From: Chitinophagaceae bacterium | GTDB taxonomy: Bacteria > Bacteroidota > Bacteroidia > Chitinophagales > Chitinophagaceae | NCBI GenBank assembly: GCA_947481355.1 | Contig: CANKGM010000092.1 | Location: 1 to 7,552 of the forward strand | Reading direction: 5' to 3' | Length of the DNA stretch: 7,552 nt | Shown: piece after piece, positions 6,497 through 7,552 of the stretch | Layout of the letters: each line of letters opens with the position of its first letter | Numbering within the stretch: the first letter of the stretch is position 1 | Position numbers and translations under genes: made by a program | Notes under the pieces: model-generated | Told to the model about the DNA's origin: nothing | Database searches by the model: none | Seen by the model: only the letters and a program-made list of their open reading frames with translations

Positions 6497-7552
6497 AAAT
6501 TGGACTTTAGCAATTTGTATTTATGATTGAAATATATAAACGAAAGTATCGTAGCAGATATGCCTATGACAGAAACAATGACTACTCCCTGTGAGTAGAC
6601 ATCTGACCATTTAACGTGTACATCAAAAAATTCTTTGCCAAGCATTACCAACACACTTCCTAAGTATCCAAATGAATCAGCGATATAAAGCAAGAACCCT
6701 ACGTTTCCTTTTACCTTAAATGTTGCTATCAATCGTTCAAAATAAATACATTGAAAAGGGATATAGCCCATATAAAGACCTAAACTAACCAATTGCATCC
6801 AAAGCCCCCCCTCAATTCTATGCTGAACAAACAACCAAGATGATATCCCAGCTAAAAGAAATCCCATAATAATAATAAGATGTATAAATCGAAAAGCCCT
6901 GATGTTTTTTCTAATCAATACAAGTAAACCAATCATTATTAAGATTGCTACTGAAGTTCTAGTTTCCGTCTTAGTAAAGATTGAATAGTCTTTCCCATAT
7001 CCAAGTTCATTCCATATGTTTGACATGTAATTATCTCTTATGTCTCGCATGATACTTAGTAAAGTATAGGTAAATGTTGCCGCGAAAATCCCAACGGTAA
7101 ACAATTTTAAAAACTTTTTCCGATCATCCTTTGACATAGGAAGTCGCTCAGTGCGTTCCTCGATATCCGCATCAGTTGGTTTTGGAATTCGTTCCAATAG
7201 AAAAATAAATAATGCTAAGGGCAAGGCAAAAATAAGTCCAGCAACAAAGGGCATCCATGTTTCAGTAACATGCATATCAATAAGCAACCATTTTGCGACA
7301 GACCTTGTGAATCCTCCCGCAAAAATGAAGCTGATAGCCAAAACAGAACCAATAAAATCAGTAGTTCGTCTACCTTCTACATAACTAAACACGATCCCCC
7401 ACAAAAACCCAAGTGGAAATCCGTTAATAAATAAAAAAAACATGCCATAGGGAGCTGGAACTAATGCAAATAAAAACAACGCTCCCCATGATATGCTCAT
7501 GAGAATTAAGGCTGTTTTCCACCTTCCAAATCGCTTCAACTCAGAGATGAAC
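6493..7552 (-). CDS. DUF5690 family multi-pass membrane protein, 5'-truncated by window edge
   Basis: The frame is open to the right edge. Before the TTG at 7539 it reads FISE, so that codon is not a convincing start and the N-terminus lies outside. About 352 residues are visible; full DUF5690 proteins are, from memory, about 420-450 residues, so roughly 80 are missing. About ten hydrophobic segments remain. Recognisable family motifs, counted from the TTG codon, are FLFINGFPLGFLWGIVFSYV then EGRRTT (35-60), ETWMPF (93-98), RIPKPTDADIEERTERLPM (117-135), MRDIRDNY (164-171), and YIPFQCIYFERLIATFK with YIADSFGYLGS (259-275, 285-295). The first of these resembles the conserved cytoplasmic loop of major facilitator proteins, and the family is thought to be MFS-related. 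A transporter role is therefore likely but unproven. The last codons overlap the start of the FAD oxidoreductase (ATGA), so the carrier may import that enzyme's substrate. A phosphonatase-like gene may lie just upstream, outside the window. Confidence 0.87.
   Translation of the reverse strand, partial: FISELKRFGRWKTALILMSISWGALFLFALVPAPYGMFFLFINGFPLGFLWGIVFSYVEGRRTTDFIGSVLAISFIFAGGFTRSVAKWLLIDMHVTETWMPFVAGLIFALPLALFIFLLERIPKPTDADIEERTERLPMSKDDRKKFLKLFTVGIFAATFTYTLLSIMRDIRDNYMSNIWNELGYGKDYSIFTKTETRTSVAILIMIGLLVLIRKNIRAFRFIHLIIIMGFLLAGISSWLFVQHRIEGGLWMQLVSLGLYMGYIPFQCIYFERLIATFKVKGNVGFLLYIADSFGYLGSVLVMLGKEFFDVHVKWSDVYSQGVVIVSVIGISATILSFIYFNHKYKLLKSNL

Noticed and set aside
6493..7539. Full-length DUF5690 gene starting at the TTG at 7539
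   Set aside because: The same frame stays open upstream to the window edge (FISE before the TTG) and the family's first transmembrane segments are missing, so the gene is cut by the window.
1..7552. CRISPR arrays, tRNA or rRNA genes, insertion sequences, attachment sites
   Set aside because: No direct-repeat arrays, cloverleaf sequences, transposase motifs or terminal inverted repeats were seen on reading both strands.

Overview
This 7.55 kb window looks like chromosomal DNA from a member of the Bacteroidota (Cytophagales, Chitinophagales or Sphingobacteriales type). The evidence is low GC, no Shine-Dalgarno sequences before the starts but A/T-rich leaders, and a gene set typical of that phylum: a PDZ-tailed beta-helix secreted protein, a DUF5690 membrane protein and a TIGR03364-type flavoenzyme. 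Genus cannot be told from the sequence.

Layout. (1) Positions 1-1842, minus strand: an SGLT-type sodium/solute symporter, followed after a 10-base gap by a very short membrane protein that runs off the left edge of the window. (2) 1843-1997: a 155-base divergent intergenic region that probably holds promoters for both directions and perhaps a LacI-like operator. (3) 1998-2882, plus strand: a complete myo-inositol oxygenase (MIOX) with all metal ligands, ended by a strong hairpin terminator that works for both strands by its sequence. (4) 2946-5306, minus strand: a secreted right-handed beta-helix protein with a C-terminal PDZ domain. (5) 5381-7552, minus strand: a FAD-dependent amine/amino-acid oxidase-like protein (TIGR03364 type), joined by a 4-base ATGA overlap to the end of a DUF5690 multi-pass membrane protein whose N-terminus lies beyond the right edge.

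How the parts may work together. The symporter and MIOX form a divergent pair that suggests sodium-driven uptake of myo-inositol (or a related polyol or uronate) followed by ring cleavage to D-glucuronate with O2. This is the animal/plant-type route, not the bacterial Iol route, and no iol genes are visible. The oxidoreductase/DUF5690 pair looks like a separate module: a membrane carrier-like protein coupled to a flavoenzyme of a family that is linked by synteny to aminophosphonate breakdown. The beta-helix/PDZ protein is likely an envelope or secreted carbohydrate-active protein of unknown substrate. It could be co-transcribed with the oxidoreductase unit, since only 74 bases separate them and no clear terminator is seen there.

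Nothing here is an obviously new defence or mobile system: there is no CRISPR array, tRNA, rRNA, insertion sequence or phage gene. The points most worth following are the coupled DUF5690-flavoenzyme module, the PDZ-tailed beta-helix protein, the MIOX-symporter-small protein unit, and an apparent Ser-to-Gly change at the symporter's Na2 site.
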